64,000 bases of DNA from Argopecten irradians (lineage: Eukaryota; Mollusca; Bivalvia; Pectinida; Pectinidae): NCBI RefSeq assembly GCF_041381155.1, contig NC_091147.1, positions 31,531,349-31,595,348 of the forward strand. Reading direction: 5' to 3'. Positions 1-12,395 of the stretch are shown in pieces. A program made the translations under genes and the position numbers. Position 1 is the stretch's first letter. Each line of letters starts with the position of its first letter. Below the pieces are notes generated by a model that was not told where the DNA came from, searched no databases, and worked only from the letters and a program-made list of their open reading frames with translations.

Positions 1-3000
1 TTAAAGATTTTAGCCTTTTTGACTCCTGTGACCTTGAATGAAGATCAAAATTTGAACAAACTTGATAGCCCTTCATCCCAGCATGTCACGGGCTCAATAT
101 CAGGTCTCTAGGCCTCTTATATATAGTTATTCAACAAGAAGTTGTTTAAAGATTTTAGCCTATTTGCCCACTGTGAACTTGAATGAAGGTCAAGGTCATT
201 CATTTGAACAAACTTTGTAGCCCATCATCCCAGCACGTGCAAGCCCTCTATGGGTAACATGGGCCTTCTTGTTCTTGAGAAGAAGTTGTTGAAAGATTTT
301 AGCCTTTTGGACCCCTGTGACCTTGAATGAAGATCAAGGTTATTCATTTGAACAAACTTGATAGCCCTTCATCCCAGCATGTCATAGGCCCAATATCAGT
401 ACCCTGGGCCTCCTGGTTCTTGAGAAGCAGTTGTTTAAAGATTTTGGCTTTTTTGACCCCTGTGACCTTGAATGAAGATCAAGGTCATTCATTTGAACAA
501 ACTTGATAGCTATAGCCCATCATCCCAGCATGTCACAGGGCCCAATATCAGGTCTCTAGGCCTCTTAATTATTCACAAGAATTTGTTTAAAGGAATTTAG
601 CCTATTAAACACCAGTGACCTTAAATGAAGGTCAAAGTCATTCATTTGAACAAACTTGGTAGCCCTTCATCCAAGCATGCTACAGTCCCAATATCAGTAT
701 CCTGGGCCTTCTGGTTATTGAGGAGTCGTTTAAAGATTTAAGCCTTTTTGACACCTGTGACCTTGAATGAAAGTCAAGGTCATTCATTTGATCCAACTTG
801 GTAGCCCTTCATCCCAGCATGCTGCAGGCCCAATATGGGTATACTTGGTCTTTCGGTTCTTGAGAAGAAGTTGTTTTAAAATTTTAGCCTTTTTGACCCC
901 TGTGACCTTGAATGAAGATCAAGGTCATTCATTTGAATAAACTTGGTAGCCCTTCATCCAAGCATGCTACATGCCCAATATCAGTACCCGGAGCCTTCTG
1001 GTTCTTGAGAAGAATTTGTTTAAAGATTTTAGCCTTTTTGACTCCTGTGACCTTGAATGAAGATCAAAATTTGAACAAACTTGATAGCCCTTCATCCCAG
1101 CATGTCACGGGCTCAATATCAGGTCTCTAGGCCTCTTATATATAGTTATTCACAAGAAGTTGTTTAAAGATTTTAGCCTATTTGCCCACTGTGAACTTGA
1201 AAGAAGGTCAAGGTCATTCATTTGAACAAACTTTGTAGCCCATCATCCCAGCACGTGCAAGCCCTCTATGGGTAACATGGGCCTTCTTGTTCTTGAGAAG
1301 AAGTTGTTGAAAGATTTTAGCCTTTTGGACCCCTGTGACCTTGAATGAAGATCAAGGTTATTCATTTGAACAAACTTGATAGCCCTTCATCCCAGCATGT
1401 CATAGGCCCAATATCAGTACCCTGGGCCTTCTGGTTCTTGAGAAGCAGTTGTTTAAAGATTTTGGCTTTTTTGACCCCTGTGACCTTGAATGAAGATCAA
1501 GGTCATTCATTTGAACAAACTTGATAGCTATAGCCCATCATCCCAGCATGTCGTAGGGCCCAATATCAGGTCTCTAGGCCTCTTAATTATTCACAAGAAT
1601 TTGTTTAAAGGAATTTAGCCTATTAAACACCAGTGACCTTAAATGAAGGTCAAAGTCATTTATTTGAACAAACTTGGTAGCCCTTCATCCAAGATGCTGG
1701 CCCAATATCAGTACCCTTGGCCTTTCAGTTCTTGAGAAGAAGTTGTTTAAAGATTTTAGCCTATTTGCCCACTGTGAACTTGAATGAAGGTCAAGGTCAT
1801 TCATTTGAACAAACTTGTAGCCCATCATCCCAGCACGTGCAAGCCCTCTATGGGTAACATGGGCCTTCTTGTTCTTGAGAAGAAGTTGTTGAAAGATTTT
1901 AGCCTTTTGGACCCCTGTGACCTTGAATGAAGATCAAGGTTATTCATTTGAACAAACTTGATAGCCCTTCATCCCAGCATGTCATAGGCCCAATATCAGT
2001 ACCCTGGGCCTTCTGGTTCTTGAGAAGCAGTTGTTTAAAGATTTTGGCTTTTTTGACCCCTGTGACCTTGAATGAAGATCAAGGTCATTCATTTGAACAA
2101 ACTTGATAGCTATAGCCCATCATCCCAGCATGTCACAGGGCCCAATATCAGGTCTCTAGGCCTCTTAATTATTCACAAGAATTTGTTTAAAGGAATTTAG
2201 CCTATTAAACACCAGTGACCTTAAATGAAGGTCAAAGTCATTCATTTGAACAAACTTGGTAGCCCTTCATCCAAGCATGCTACAGTCCCAATATCAGTAT
2301 CCTGGGCCTTCTGGTTATTGAGAAGTCGTTTAAAGATTTAAGCCTTTTTGACACCTGTGACCTTGAATGAAAGTCAAGGTCATTCATTTGATCCAACTTG
2401 GTAGCCCTTCATCCCAGCATGCTGCAGGCCCAATATGGGTATACTTGGTCTTTCAGTTCTTGAGAAGAAGTCGTTTTAAAATTTTAGCCTTTTTGACCCC
2501 TGTGACCTTGAATGAAGATCAAGGTCATTCATTTGAACAAAGCTTGGTAGCCCTTCATCCAAGCATGCTACATGCCCAATATCAGTACCCGGAGCCTTCT
2601 GGTTCTTGAGAAGAATTTGTTTAAAGATTTTAGCCTTTTTGACTCCTGTGACCTTGAATGAAGATCAAAATTTGAACAAACTTGATAGCCCTTCATCCCA
2701 GCATGTCACGGGCTCAATATCAGGTCTCTAGGCCTCTTATATATAGTTATTCACAAGAAGTTGTTTAAAGATTTTAGCCTATTTGCCCACTGTGAACTTG
2801 AAAGAAGGTCAAGGTCATTCATTTGAACAAACTTTGTAGCCCATCATCCCAGCACGTGCAAGCCCTCTATGGGTAACATGGGCCTTCTTGTTCTTGAGAA
2901 GAAGTTGTTGAAAGATTTTAGCCTTTTGGACCCCTGTGACCTTGAATGAAGATCAAGGTTATTCATTTGAACAAACTTGATAGCCCTTCATCCCAGCATG

Positions 3001-3488
3001 TCATAGGCCCAATATCAGTACCCTGGGCCTCCTGGTTCTTGAGAAGCAGTTGTTTAAAGATTTTGGCTTTTTTGACCCCTGTGACCTTGAATGAAGATCA
3101 AGGTCATTCATTTGAACAAACTTGATAGCTATAGCCCATCATCCCAGCATGTCACAGGGCCCAATATCAGGTCTCTAGGCCTCTTAATTATTCACAAGAA
3201 TTTGTTTAAAGGAATTTAGCCTATTAAACACCAGTGACCTTAAATGAAGGTCAAAGTCATTTATTTGAACAAACTTGGTAGCCCTTCATCCAAGATGCTG
3301 GCCCAATATCAGTACCCTTGGCCTTTCAGTTCTTGAGAAGAAGTCATTCAAAGATTTTAGCCTTTTTGACCCCTGTGACCTTGAATGAAGATCAAGGTCA
3401 TTCATTTGAACAAACTTGGTAGCCCTTCATCCAAGCATGCTACATGCCCAATATCAGTACCCTGTGCCTTCTGGTTCTTGAGAAGAAT
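1..3488. repeat. ~146-bp tandem repeat array with higher-order structure, cut by window start
   Basis: About 24 head-to-tail units of roughly 146 bp. Each carries recognisable blocks such as 'gtgaccttgaatgaag', 'cattcatttgaacaaac' and 'gcccttcatcccagcatg'. A distinctive unit variant (gactcctgtgacc followed by a shortened middle) recurs near 20, 1040 and 2641. These spacings are about 7 and 11 monomers, so multi-unit blocks have been duplicated. The short frames in this stretch are by-products of the repeat. The array resembles the tandem core of bivalve interspersed repeats, but no element ends are visible. It stops at about 3,488 and is followed by ~95 bp of unassigned sequence. Confidence 0.95.
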
Positions 3489-3989
3489 TACTAAATACCT
3501 GGACACCAATGATTAACCCGGTTAGTTCTGCTATATCACTCATTATATATCATTTCACTCTTGTCACAGGAGGCCAACTCAATGACAAGAGCCCAGAGGA
3601 CCTGTATCGCTCACCTGTTTTTTTTTAGTAATTATCACAAAGACTCTGACAATTAGAAAAATTAGCAAAATTGACTTCCAAAGTTTAATTTTGTATCACA
3701 ACCATACAATGATGCTATTGATACCATACAAATATGCTATCCAATACAAAAGTTCAGAGACAAAGTAATTTATATGAAAATAGTAGCCTAATTGACCTTT
3801 TTGACCCCGGATCTATTGCCGTCTAAGGCCCCTGGGGTCAGCCCTATCATTTGTACAATTTCAAATCCCAACCCTATAAGGATGCTACCATTGCATTATG
3901 AGTGCTCTTCCATGCTTAGTTGCAGAGAAGAAGTCGTTTATATGGAAATAGCTAAATTGACCCCTTTTGACCCCACCCTTCAGGCCCCA

Positions 3990-4026
<37 letters not shown>
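3990..4026 (+). repeat. 37-base G homopolymer
   Basis: An unbroken run of G inside one core unit of the Helitron-like element, where sister units have only 5-6 G. It could form G-quadruplex DNA and is prone to length change and sequencing error, so its exact length is uncertain. Confidence 0.9.
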
Positions 4027-4027
<1 letters not shown>

Positions 4028-4488
4028 CAGCCCCATCATTTGCAAAATTTTGAATCTAAACCCTATAAAGATGTAACCATTGCATTATGAACGTAATCCC
4101 ATGTTAAGTTGCAGAGGAAAATTAAGTCATTTATATGGAAATTGATCACTTTTGACCACACCCCTCAGGCCCCCGGGGGGTCAGTCCTATCATTTGCACA
4201 AATTGGAATCCTCACCCCATAAGGATGCTACCATTGCATTATGGGTGCTATCCTATGCTTAGTTGCATAGAAGAAGTCATTTATATGGAAATAGCCAAAT
4301 TGACTCCTTTTGACCCCACCCTTCAGGCCCCCAGGGGGTCAGCTTCATCATTTGTACAATTTAGAATCCCCACCCTATAAGGATGCTACCATTGCATTAT
4401 GGGTGCTATCCCATGCTTGGTTTCAGAGAAGAAGTCGTTTAAATGGAAATAGCCAAATTGACCTCTTTTGACCCCGCCCCTCCAGTCC

Positions 4489-4490
<2 letters not shown>

Positions 4491-4529
<39 letters not shown>
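4491..4529 (+). repeat. 39-base G homopolymer
   Basis: A second long G run at the same position of a different core unit. Sister units carry a short cccccgggggg block here, so the run is an expansion of a pre-existing short G tract. Confidence 0.9.
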
Positions 4530-4530
<1 letters not shown>

Positions 4531-5494
4531 CAGCCCTATCATTAGTACAATTTTGAATCCCCTCCCTATAACACTACTACCATTGCATTATGAGTGCTGT
4601 CACATGCTTGGTTTCAGACAAGAAGTCGTTTATGTGGAAATAGCCAAATTGACCCCTTTTGACCCCACCCCTCAGGCCCCCGGGGGGTCAGCCCCATTTT
4701 TTGTACAATTTTGAATCCCCATCCTATAACGATGCTACCATTGCATTATGGGTGCTATCCTATGCTTAGTTGCATAGAAGAAGTCATTTATATGGAAATA
4801 GCCAAATTGACTCCTTTTGACCCCACCCTTCAGGCCCCCAGGGGGTCAGCTTCATCATTTGTACAATTTAGAATCCCCACCCTATAAGGATGCTACCATT
4901 GCATTATGGGTGCTATCTCATGCTTGGTTTCAAAGAAGAAGTTGTTTATATGAAAATAGCCAAATTGACCCCTTTTGACCCCGCCCCTCAGACCCCCAGG
5001 GGGTCAGTCCTATCATTTGTACAATTTTGAATCCCCATCCTATAACGATGCTACCATTGCATTATGAGTGCTGTCACATGCTTGGTTTCAGACAAGAAGT
5101 CGTTTATGTGGAAATAGCCAAATTGACCCCTTTTGACCCCACCCCTCAGGCCCCCGGGGGGTCAGCCCCATTTTTTGTACAATTTTGAATCCCCACCCTA
5201 TAAGGTTATGGAGAAGAAGTCGATTGTTGACGGACGACGGACGCTGGACGCTGCGGTATCCCATAAGCTCACCTTGGTCCTTCAGACCAGGTGAGCTAAT
5301 AAATTGATAGAAGCTCAGTCAGTGAGTATCTCATGAAAGTTGCAAGAGATTGAAAAATGCACTGAAGATATGTAAGTTAGTGTTTATGTACATAAGAGTA
5401 AGTTTAGTTGTTTAGTAGTTCAGAATTGTTCTTTACCACATTCAGAAAACCAGGAAAAACATTTTATTACAATGAAAATAATATCAGTTATGCC

Positions 5495-6772
5495 ACCAAT
5501 CAATGATTGCCAAAGATATTCTGTGACCTAATTAATCTCCAAAGGATATTCTATGACCCATTCTCCAAAGAATATTCTGAGACTTAATTAATCTCCAAAG
5601 CATATTCTGTGACCTAATTAATCTCCCAAGGATATTCTGTGACCAAATTAATCTCCCAAGGATATTTTGTGACCTAATTAAACTCCCAAGGATATTTGTT
5701 ACCTAATTAATCTCCCAAGGATATTCTGTGACCTAATTAATCTCCAAAGGATATTTTGAGACTTAATTAATCTCCCAAGGATATTCTGTGACCTAATTAA
5801 TCTCCAAAGCATATTCTGTGACCTATTTAATTTTCAAAGCATTTTCTGTGACGTAATTAACCTCCCAAGGATATTCTGTAGCCTAATTAATCTCCCAAGG
5901 ATATTCTGAGACTATTTAATCTCAAAAGCATTCTCTTTGACCTAATTAATCTCCCAAGGATATTCTGTGATCTCATTAATCTCCCAGTGATATCCTGAGA
6001 CTTAATTAATAACTCAAGGATATTCTGTAACCTAATTAATCTCCAAAGAATATTCTGAGACTTAATTAATCTCCAAAGCATATTCTGTGACCTAATTAAT
6101 CTCCCGAGGATATTCTGTGACCTAATTAACCTCCCAAGGATATTCTGTGACCTAATTAACCTAAAAAGGATATTCTGTGACCTAATTAACCTCCCAAGGA
6201 TATTTTGAGACTTAATTAATCTCAAAAGCATATTTTGTGACCTAACTAATATCCCAGTGATAATCTGTGACCTAATTAATCTCACATTTATATTCTATGA
6301 CCTAATTAATCTACCAGGGATAATTTGTGACCTAATTAATCTCCCAAGGATATTCTGTGATCTCATTAATCTCCCAGTGATATCCTGAAATTTAATTAAT
6401 AACCCAAGGATATTCTGTAACCTAATTAATCGCCAAAGGATATTCTGTGACCTGATTAATCTTTGAAATCAAAGCATATTCTGTGACCTGATTAATCTTT
6501 AAAATCAAAGCAGATTTTGTGACCTAATTAACCTCCCAAGGATATTCTGTGACCTAATTATTCTCCCAAGGATATTCTGAGACTGAATTAATCTCAAAAG
6601 CATATTCTGTGACCTAAGTAATATACCAGTGATATTTTGTGACCTTATTAATCTCAGTTATATTCTATGACCTAATTAATCTACCAGGGATAATTTGTGC
6701 CCTAAATAATCTCCCAAGGATATTTTGTGACCTAATTAATCTCCCAAAGATATGTTATGACCTAATTAATCT
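5495..6772. repeat. 30-bp minisatellite, left segment
   Basis: About 40 copies of a 30-bp unit (ctcccaaggatattctg + tgacctaattaat) with frequent substitutions and a few 31-37-bp variants. Because 30 is a multiple of three, a 132-residue frame stays open on the minus strand (5,887-6,285). Its product is only a ten-residue repeat, and it is not called as a gene. The array resumes at 7,725. Confidence 0.95.
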
Positions 6773-7724
6773 AATAGAGCTGGGTACCACGGAAAAAAAA
6801 AGTACTGCGGTATACCGCGGTATTTCATCAAATACCACGGTATGTACCGCGGTATACCACGGATATCATGGATCATAACTGAAATCACAATAACAATTGA
6901 TAATAATGCAGATTTTTAATCATATATATTTTTCAGATGAACAGACATTAAAATTAACAAACTCAGTAGACAAAAGGCAAGATATCAACAATGACAACTA
7001 CATATGAGTATTTTTAGGATTGACTAGTAATTAATAATAATTATGACTAGAGTACCAACGTCAGTTTCGACATAACTCTTGCCACAATATATATGTCATA
7101 TTGTCAGTTTGACTATACTTGAGTCTACAACAAACCATTACTTAAAAAACAATTAACTTTCTGAAAGGCTCATATTCAAAAAGTCTTCCTTATCCTGATA
7201 ACGTGCATCAAGATCCATAATTGATGATGCCGACGCACGTGGGACACCAGATTAGATGTCCCACCGCCGGTACATTTCACACTGACATCACAAGTTCGGC
7301 AAACAGCAACCGACTCCTTGATTAAGCCATCACATTTCCTTTTTTTGAGCGCAAAATGGCGCCAGATGTCGGACTTAGCACGACGATTTGATATCAGTTC
7401 ATATGGCCTTTCTGTTGCGTCCGCCATCTTTAATTATTCACTGCGGGACAAGCCCGTTTCTATAGTAACATGCTTACAAGTTACGAGACGGCGATCGAGA
7501 ATGGGATATATGACTGGTTGGTCAGCGAAACTATATGAAATTAACATTTATTTTTTTAGTTTGCGATGGTATTAGTTGGAATTACAAACACTTAATTTCC
7601 TTTGGACGGAAACTGCCAAAGTTTACCGAAGTACCAGTACAGTACAAGTGTACCGCAGTACGTACCTCGTCAGGTTTTACCGCGGTTTCCTGGTATGCCG
7701 GTAATACCCCCCACCATTACTAGG
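6773..7724 (-). mobile_element. hAT-like DNA transposon remnant inserted in the 30-bp minisatellite
   Basis: About 950 bp of unrelated sequence interrupts the 30-bp array, which resumes directly on the right. The left edge reads agagctgggtacc, which resembles hAT terminal repeats. The right edge, read on the minus strand, gives ctagtaatggtggggggta. The match between the two ends is weak and no clear 8-bp target duplication was found. Both ends are rich in palindromic 'taccgcggta' motifs. A BED-type zinc finger coding fragment lies inside on the minus strand; no catalytic transposase domain remains. Read as an internally deleted, non-autonomous remnant. Confidence 0.5.
7176..7427 (-). pseudogene. 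BED zinc finger fragment of a hAT-type transposase
   Basis: Eighty-three codons. Residues ~18-66 match a BED finger: SDIWRHFALKK, then a Cys pair in VAVCRTCDV, then a His pair in SNLVSHVRRHH, giving C-x2-C...H-x4-H spacing. BED fingers are DNA-binding domains found at the N terminus of hAT transposases and in domesticated ZBED proteins. The homology stops shortly after the last His, and no catalytic region follows before the element ends. It therefore looks like the surviving first piece of a transposase rather than a working protein. A short host ZBED-like exon is the alternative, but the position inside a discrete insert argues against it. Confidence 0.55.
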
Positions 7725-8030
7725 GATATCTATGACCTAATTGATATCCTAAGTTATTCTGTGACGTAATTAATCTCCAAAGCATATTCTGTGACCTAAT
7801 TCATCTCCCACGGATATTCTGTGACCTAATTAACCTCCCAAGGATATTCTGTGACCTAATTAACCTCCCATGGATATTCTGTGACCTAATTAATCTCCCA
7901 AGGATATTCTGTGACCTAATTCTTCTCCCAAGGATATTCTGTGACCTAATTCATCTCCCAAGGATATTCTGTGACCTAATTAACCTCCTAAGGATACTCT
8001 GTAAAACTAATTAATCTCCCAAACCACAGT
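7725..8030. repeat. 30-bp minisatellite, right segment
   Basis: About ten more copies of the unit seen at 5,495-6,772, in the same orientation. The two segments were one array before the hAT-like insertion. Confidence 0.9.
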
Positions 8031-8115
8031 AAAAGCTAACAAGGTAACTGATATTCGGGAAAATGTTGACAATAGTGATATATTAGCATTATTTCTCTGG
8101 GAAAAATGGATCTTA

Positions 8116-8750
8116 TTTTGTCCACCTGTCTCTGTCTAGACTGTCACTGCCCACCTGTCTAGACTGTCACTGTCCACCTGTCTATACTGACACTGTCCAC
8201 CTGTCTATACTGACACCATCCATCTGTCTATACTGACACTGTCCACCTTTCTATACTGACATTGACTGTCCACCTGTCTATACTGACACTGTCCACCTGT
8301 CTAAACTGACACTGACCACCTGTTTATACTGATACTGACCACCTGTCTAGACTGTCACTGTCCACCTGTCTATACTGACACCACCCACCTGTCTATACTG
8401 ACACCACCCACCTGTCTATACTGACACCACCCACCTGTCTATACTGACACTGACCACCTGTCTATACTGATACTGACCACCTGTCTATACTGATACTGAC
8501 CACCTGTCTAGACTGTCACTGTCCATCTGTCTATACTGACACCACCCACCTGTCTATACTGTCACTGTCCACTGTCTATACTGACAATTTCCACCTGTCT
8601 ATACTGACACTGTCCACCTGTCCATACTGACACTGACCACCTGTCTATACTGACACTGACCACCTGTCTATACTGACACTGTCCAGCCGTCTATACTGAC
8701 CCTGTCCACCTGTCTATACTGACACAACCAACCTGTCTATAAAGACAAGG
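8116..8750. repeat. ~22-bp minisatellite
   Basis: About 28 head-to-tail copies of a unit of about 22 bp (ccacctgtctatactgacac plus one or two bases), with variants such as 'actgtcactgt'. It begins after ~85 bp of non-repeated sequence following the 30-bp array. Confidence 0.93.
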
Positions 8751-11649
8751 TCAACCTTTTGTACTATATAAATACTACCTGCATTAGAGGGTGAGCATAG
8801 CACGGTCTGATGTCTTGTGTACAACTATTTCCAGGACATTTGATGAAGGCAATCAGCGATATTCCCTAAACTCAGGTATCTGATTACTAATTATCATCTA
8901 TGGTTGTCAGGTATCACCAGTCGTCATCTACAATTAAAATCGCTATTAACAGGTGGGTATATACATGTATGTGATCACATGTACATGTTTACTCCATGCT
9001 CATGTATCTGTTACTATCGTGTTAATCTAGACCTAGCTACATTTGTACCTGACGCTACATCGATAAAACGATTATTGGATTATTGATGCGTCCAGAAAGT
9101 CGATAAATCATTACTCTGTTTACAGTGTCCAGTTAGATCAATAGATGGTCAAAGAAAGAGGGATGTGAATTATATATATATATATGTTAAATCAATACTG
9201 TACACTCATGTCCGAACACCGACTGAAGGAGACAAATAAAGACCATGTGTCGTGCCGCGCGTGGGATCACGCCCCTTTGCCTGAGATCACGAGGCCCATG
9301 CCAGCATCCACGCTTTTCACTGCTGGTTTCAGAGCGATTATTTGTGTGGCGACATCGTTCGATTTAAGTCATGTGTATAAATCGAAAGAAAATGGATACA
9401 AAGAGGTTATACATGTGTACACTCACCTGCCGTCTGTCTGTGTCCAGCCTCCTTGTAACGTCTATTCTCGTGTGTCTTTCTCGATAAAATAAGTAACGTC
9501 TCGTCTGCTCGCCATCATATATATATATATACAATATCAAAAAAGCACGTGACCAAAGTAGCGGAACAAAGCATCAGCTGATCAAAACAACACCATTCTG
9601 TGTAAACCAGACGAAATCCGTCAGTGTTTAGCCTATCTTCAGCATTCACATATGGTCCAGAGTATAGGCCAAACTGAATTTCACGATAAATACCTCAGAA
9701 TTAATGATATCGTAAAAGTTTACTGTATTTTTCCCGACGTCATCGCCAGCTGACCTAATTTGGGTTCAAGGGTCAAGTAATGGGGCCAAAAGGGGGTAAT
9801 TGAAACAGGCCTACATGTAAATATTGGTCTGTTGCTTACCGCGTAGACCAATACAAAAGTCTTTTTTATTTGTATGATTGACTATGTACATGTATATATA
9901 TTCGTTCAATATCGATAGTTATAGGCCAAGTTAAACGCCGATTTGATTTCATACCAATGATTGTTTTCAGTTTCTGTGTACACATGTTTGTGTTGCGTAG
10001 GGTGACGCAACATTACTCAGTTGAATACGTTATGACTATAAATCATTAATAACAGATTCGTTACAACTATAAACATTCGTGCCCTAGTGTCTTTTTATTG
10101 ACTTTTAATTACAGAAATATTTACTTCCGTTCACCCATACACTATTTGATGTAGCTGGATATCTATATATACATGTACTACTGTGTATACAATACATGTA
10201 CATTCATAAGCATGTAAACATGTATACATTATCAACGTTTTATAGCGCTTCATTTATCTTGTAATGTAACCTACATGTAGCTTTTAATTCGTATTTTTAT
10301 TCCAATTAAGATAAGTAATTCTGTGTAGGGATCGTCCGAAACACATTCATACTTTTCCCGCCAATCTATTACGATTATATTTGATGATAATTTTTTATCG
10401 TGATAAAACGTTGATATTTGTATTTTTGATAGAATCAGTTTATGCTTAAAAGTGTTTCGTAAGCCTTATAAGGCTGAATGTTGATATTAGTTTTATGGCT
10501 TTATATATTATATACTTGATCGTTTTATATATATACATTTATATATTATATACTTGATCGTTTTATATATATACATGTATACATGTCCATGTATATTAAC
10601 ATGTGACGTATATATATACATATAAATGAAATATTATTAATTGATTGATTGATTTACAAATAGGAATGATGATAAAGTTTATCCCTATGGTCACTCAATC
10701 CGTCATTCAAGATGTCAAAATTAATCAGGCTAGTATAAATACATTTGTAGGTAATATAGCCAACTATAATATACACGCCCCTTATAACAATTATAACATT
10801 TTGACGAAGTTGATTCTTTTTTTAACCTGAATAAACCAATCGGGTTTTTTTTAAGTTGATATATTTTCTTAATAGATAAATCGACCAGTTCCGATGTCAC
10901 ACGATAATAAAACATGTTATACATTTTGCAAAATAAATACACACGTGTATAATTCAAATATATTTAATGCTATTTTACGAAAATAAATCCTATTCTCAAT
11001 GGCCATTTCATTGATATGGGACTGGTTGTACTGATGTCTTACTTAAAAATCGTTCAAATTAAAAATTTACAGAATTAAAAAATAATGAAGGTTTTCCTTT
11101 ATTTTCTGTGAAAAAGCGGAGGGAAGGAGAAACTTCTCTCTTAAAACCATACCCGTACCAGAGACATAGATAATTTAATTTAATTACTTTTTAAATCTCT
11201 GCCCGTACACACTATATTTCTTGTGTCAAAACTTTAACTAATGTATTCAGCATGTAATGTTGTTATCGCAACATTCAACACAAAAGACCTTATAAAGTTC
11301 TCACTGGCCCGGTCTACTTACAAGATGGCCCAGACTATTCAATGTATAATACAAGGTATTGACCAGCCGTAAGTATTCATTTTAAACAACCCATTTATTA
11401 CATATCTTAGATATTTATTTCAAACCTTTTGATTCGGTTAATTTAAAAGGTGTACTATATATAAAAACCCAAGGCCACACTGATAGCCAAGCCTTTGTAG
11501 ATAGGTAGGAGCTGCAGCTTAACGATGATGATATTTGTATTTCCTATTTAGGTCTATGTGAACACCTACACATTCCTCTGTTGACCAGATCGGCGTCGGA
11601 ATTTACACACACAGACGCACATTCAAAATAGTAAGGTATTCGTTTTCAA
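8751..11649. other. Gene-free A+T-rich stretch
   Basis: No coding region, RNA gene or mobile element could be supported. Short frames here (such as 9,184-9,492) show no recognisable domain. The stretch has many tatata and acatgt runs, and an imperfect tandem duplication of ~50 bp around 10,498-10,590 in which 'ttgatcgttttatatata' occurs twice. Confidence 0.6.
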
Positions 11650-11795
11650 AGAAATGTATCCGCACTCCACGGAAATGTATTTGACCTCACGAAAATGTAT
11701 CTGTTACCACGAAAATGTATCGATTACCACGAAAATATATATCCGACCCATAGAAATGTATTACCGGCTTCGCGAAAATGTATTCGACCTTATAA
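11650..11795. repeat. Degenerate ~22-25-bp minisatellite
   Basis: Six or seven diverged copies of a short unit built on 'cgaaaatgtatc' with 'accac' or 'gacc' between. The 131-residue frame at 11,654-12,049 starts in this repeat and runs into the dispersed repeat beside it, so it is not called as a gene. Confidence 0.65.
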
Positions 11796-11803
11796 AAATC
11801 CTC

Positions 11804-12025
11804 TTCGATACTCCAGGAATTGCAGACGTTATATCCACACCTGGACAACATTTTAGTGAAACTGAAGGCAGTCCAGGAAAAAATAATAATAAAAAGATCA
11901 ATAACATGTCTGCTGAGACCTCTTTTGAAAGCCAACCACAGTACCGTTATTCGATTACTTTGATGTACATCAAAGGGCCAACATTACCTGAGGCCGCAGT
12001 GGTCGAGTGGTCAAGAATGGTATTT
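11804..12025 (+). repeat. Dispersed repeat, first of several copies in the window
   Basis: The block starts 'tcttcgatactccagg', continues 'gacgttatatccac' and later contains 'gatgtacatcaaa'. The same ordered motifs occur at 45,433-45,600 and in its inverted counterpart near 61,645-61,790; a partial inverted copy is at 21,320-21,376. Near its right end 'ggtcgagtggtcaag' resembles a tRNA A-box, so a SINE relationship is possible but unproven. Confidence 0.55.
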
Positions 12026-12334
12026 CATAAATTAAGGACTGAAATGTAATAATTGTAAAAATCATAGATGCTCCACAGCTGACAAAAATTGCAGGAATTA
12101 ATGTTTTTTTCCTTGGTTACAAAAAATAGTTACCACCATTGAAAAGTTTGAGCTTCTAATTTAATTATTTCAAGTTAAAATATAAAAATGATTAATTGCG
12201 CTCGGACGACAAAAATCCATGGCGCTATGTCATAACTGGAATAAAATACTGATTGCGATTGTACAAAAAGCAAAACAAATTGTTTTGTATTATCTTTGTG
12301 TTTTGAGACAAATACATATACTAGAGTGAATATA

Positions 12335-12369
12335 CGTACCCGGCCTACTATACCTTTCGGCCGGGTACG
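12335..12369. repeat. Perfect 11-bp hairpin
   Basis: cgtacccggcc (12,335-12,345) pairs perfectly with ggccgggtacg (12,359-12,369) around a 13-base loop. It lies between the left edge of the insert and the start of the foldback element. Function unknown. Confidence 0.8.
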
Positions 12370-12395
12370 AATTGGTCCCTATGTGTCGTAGTGAA

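Larger units (their letters stand above)
3585..5299 (+). mobile_element. Helitron-like non-autonomous element (pearl/HINE type) with ~165-bp tandem core
   Basis: The 5' end (acaagagcccagagg, then gctcacctg) matches that of a second element at 37,170. The core (about 3,778-5,215) is 8-9 tandem copies of a ~165-bp unit containing 'gaccccttttgacccc' and 'accattgcattatg'. The core is followed by a short ACGG-type microsatellite. The 3' end is a hairpin: agctcacc at 5,266-5,273 pairs with ggtgagct at 5,290-5,297, with tggtc/gacca inside. It finishes in CTAA at 5,296-5,299. A hairpin close to a terminal CTRR is the known Helitron 3' signature, and a tandem core plus ACGG repeat is known from bivalve pearl elements. 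No transposase is encoded, so movement would need an enzyme supplied elsewhere. Family assignment is inferred from structure. Confidence 0.7.

Noticed and set aside
5495-8750. CRISPR-like regular repeats
   Set aside because: Units are directly head-to-tail with no spacers and the context is animal DNA.
11654-12049. 131-residue frame
   Set aside because: Composed of a minisatellite and a dispersed repeat.
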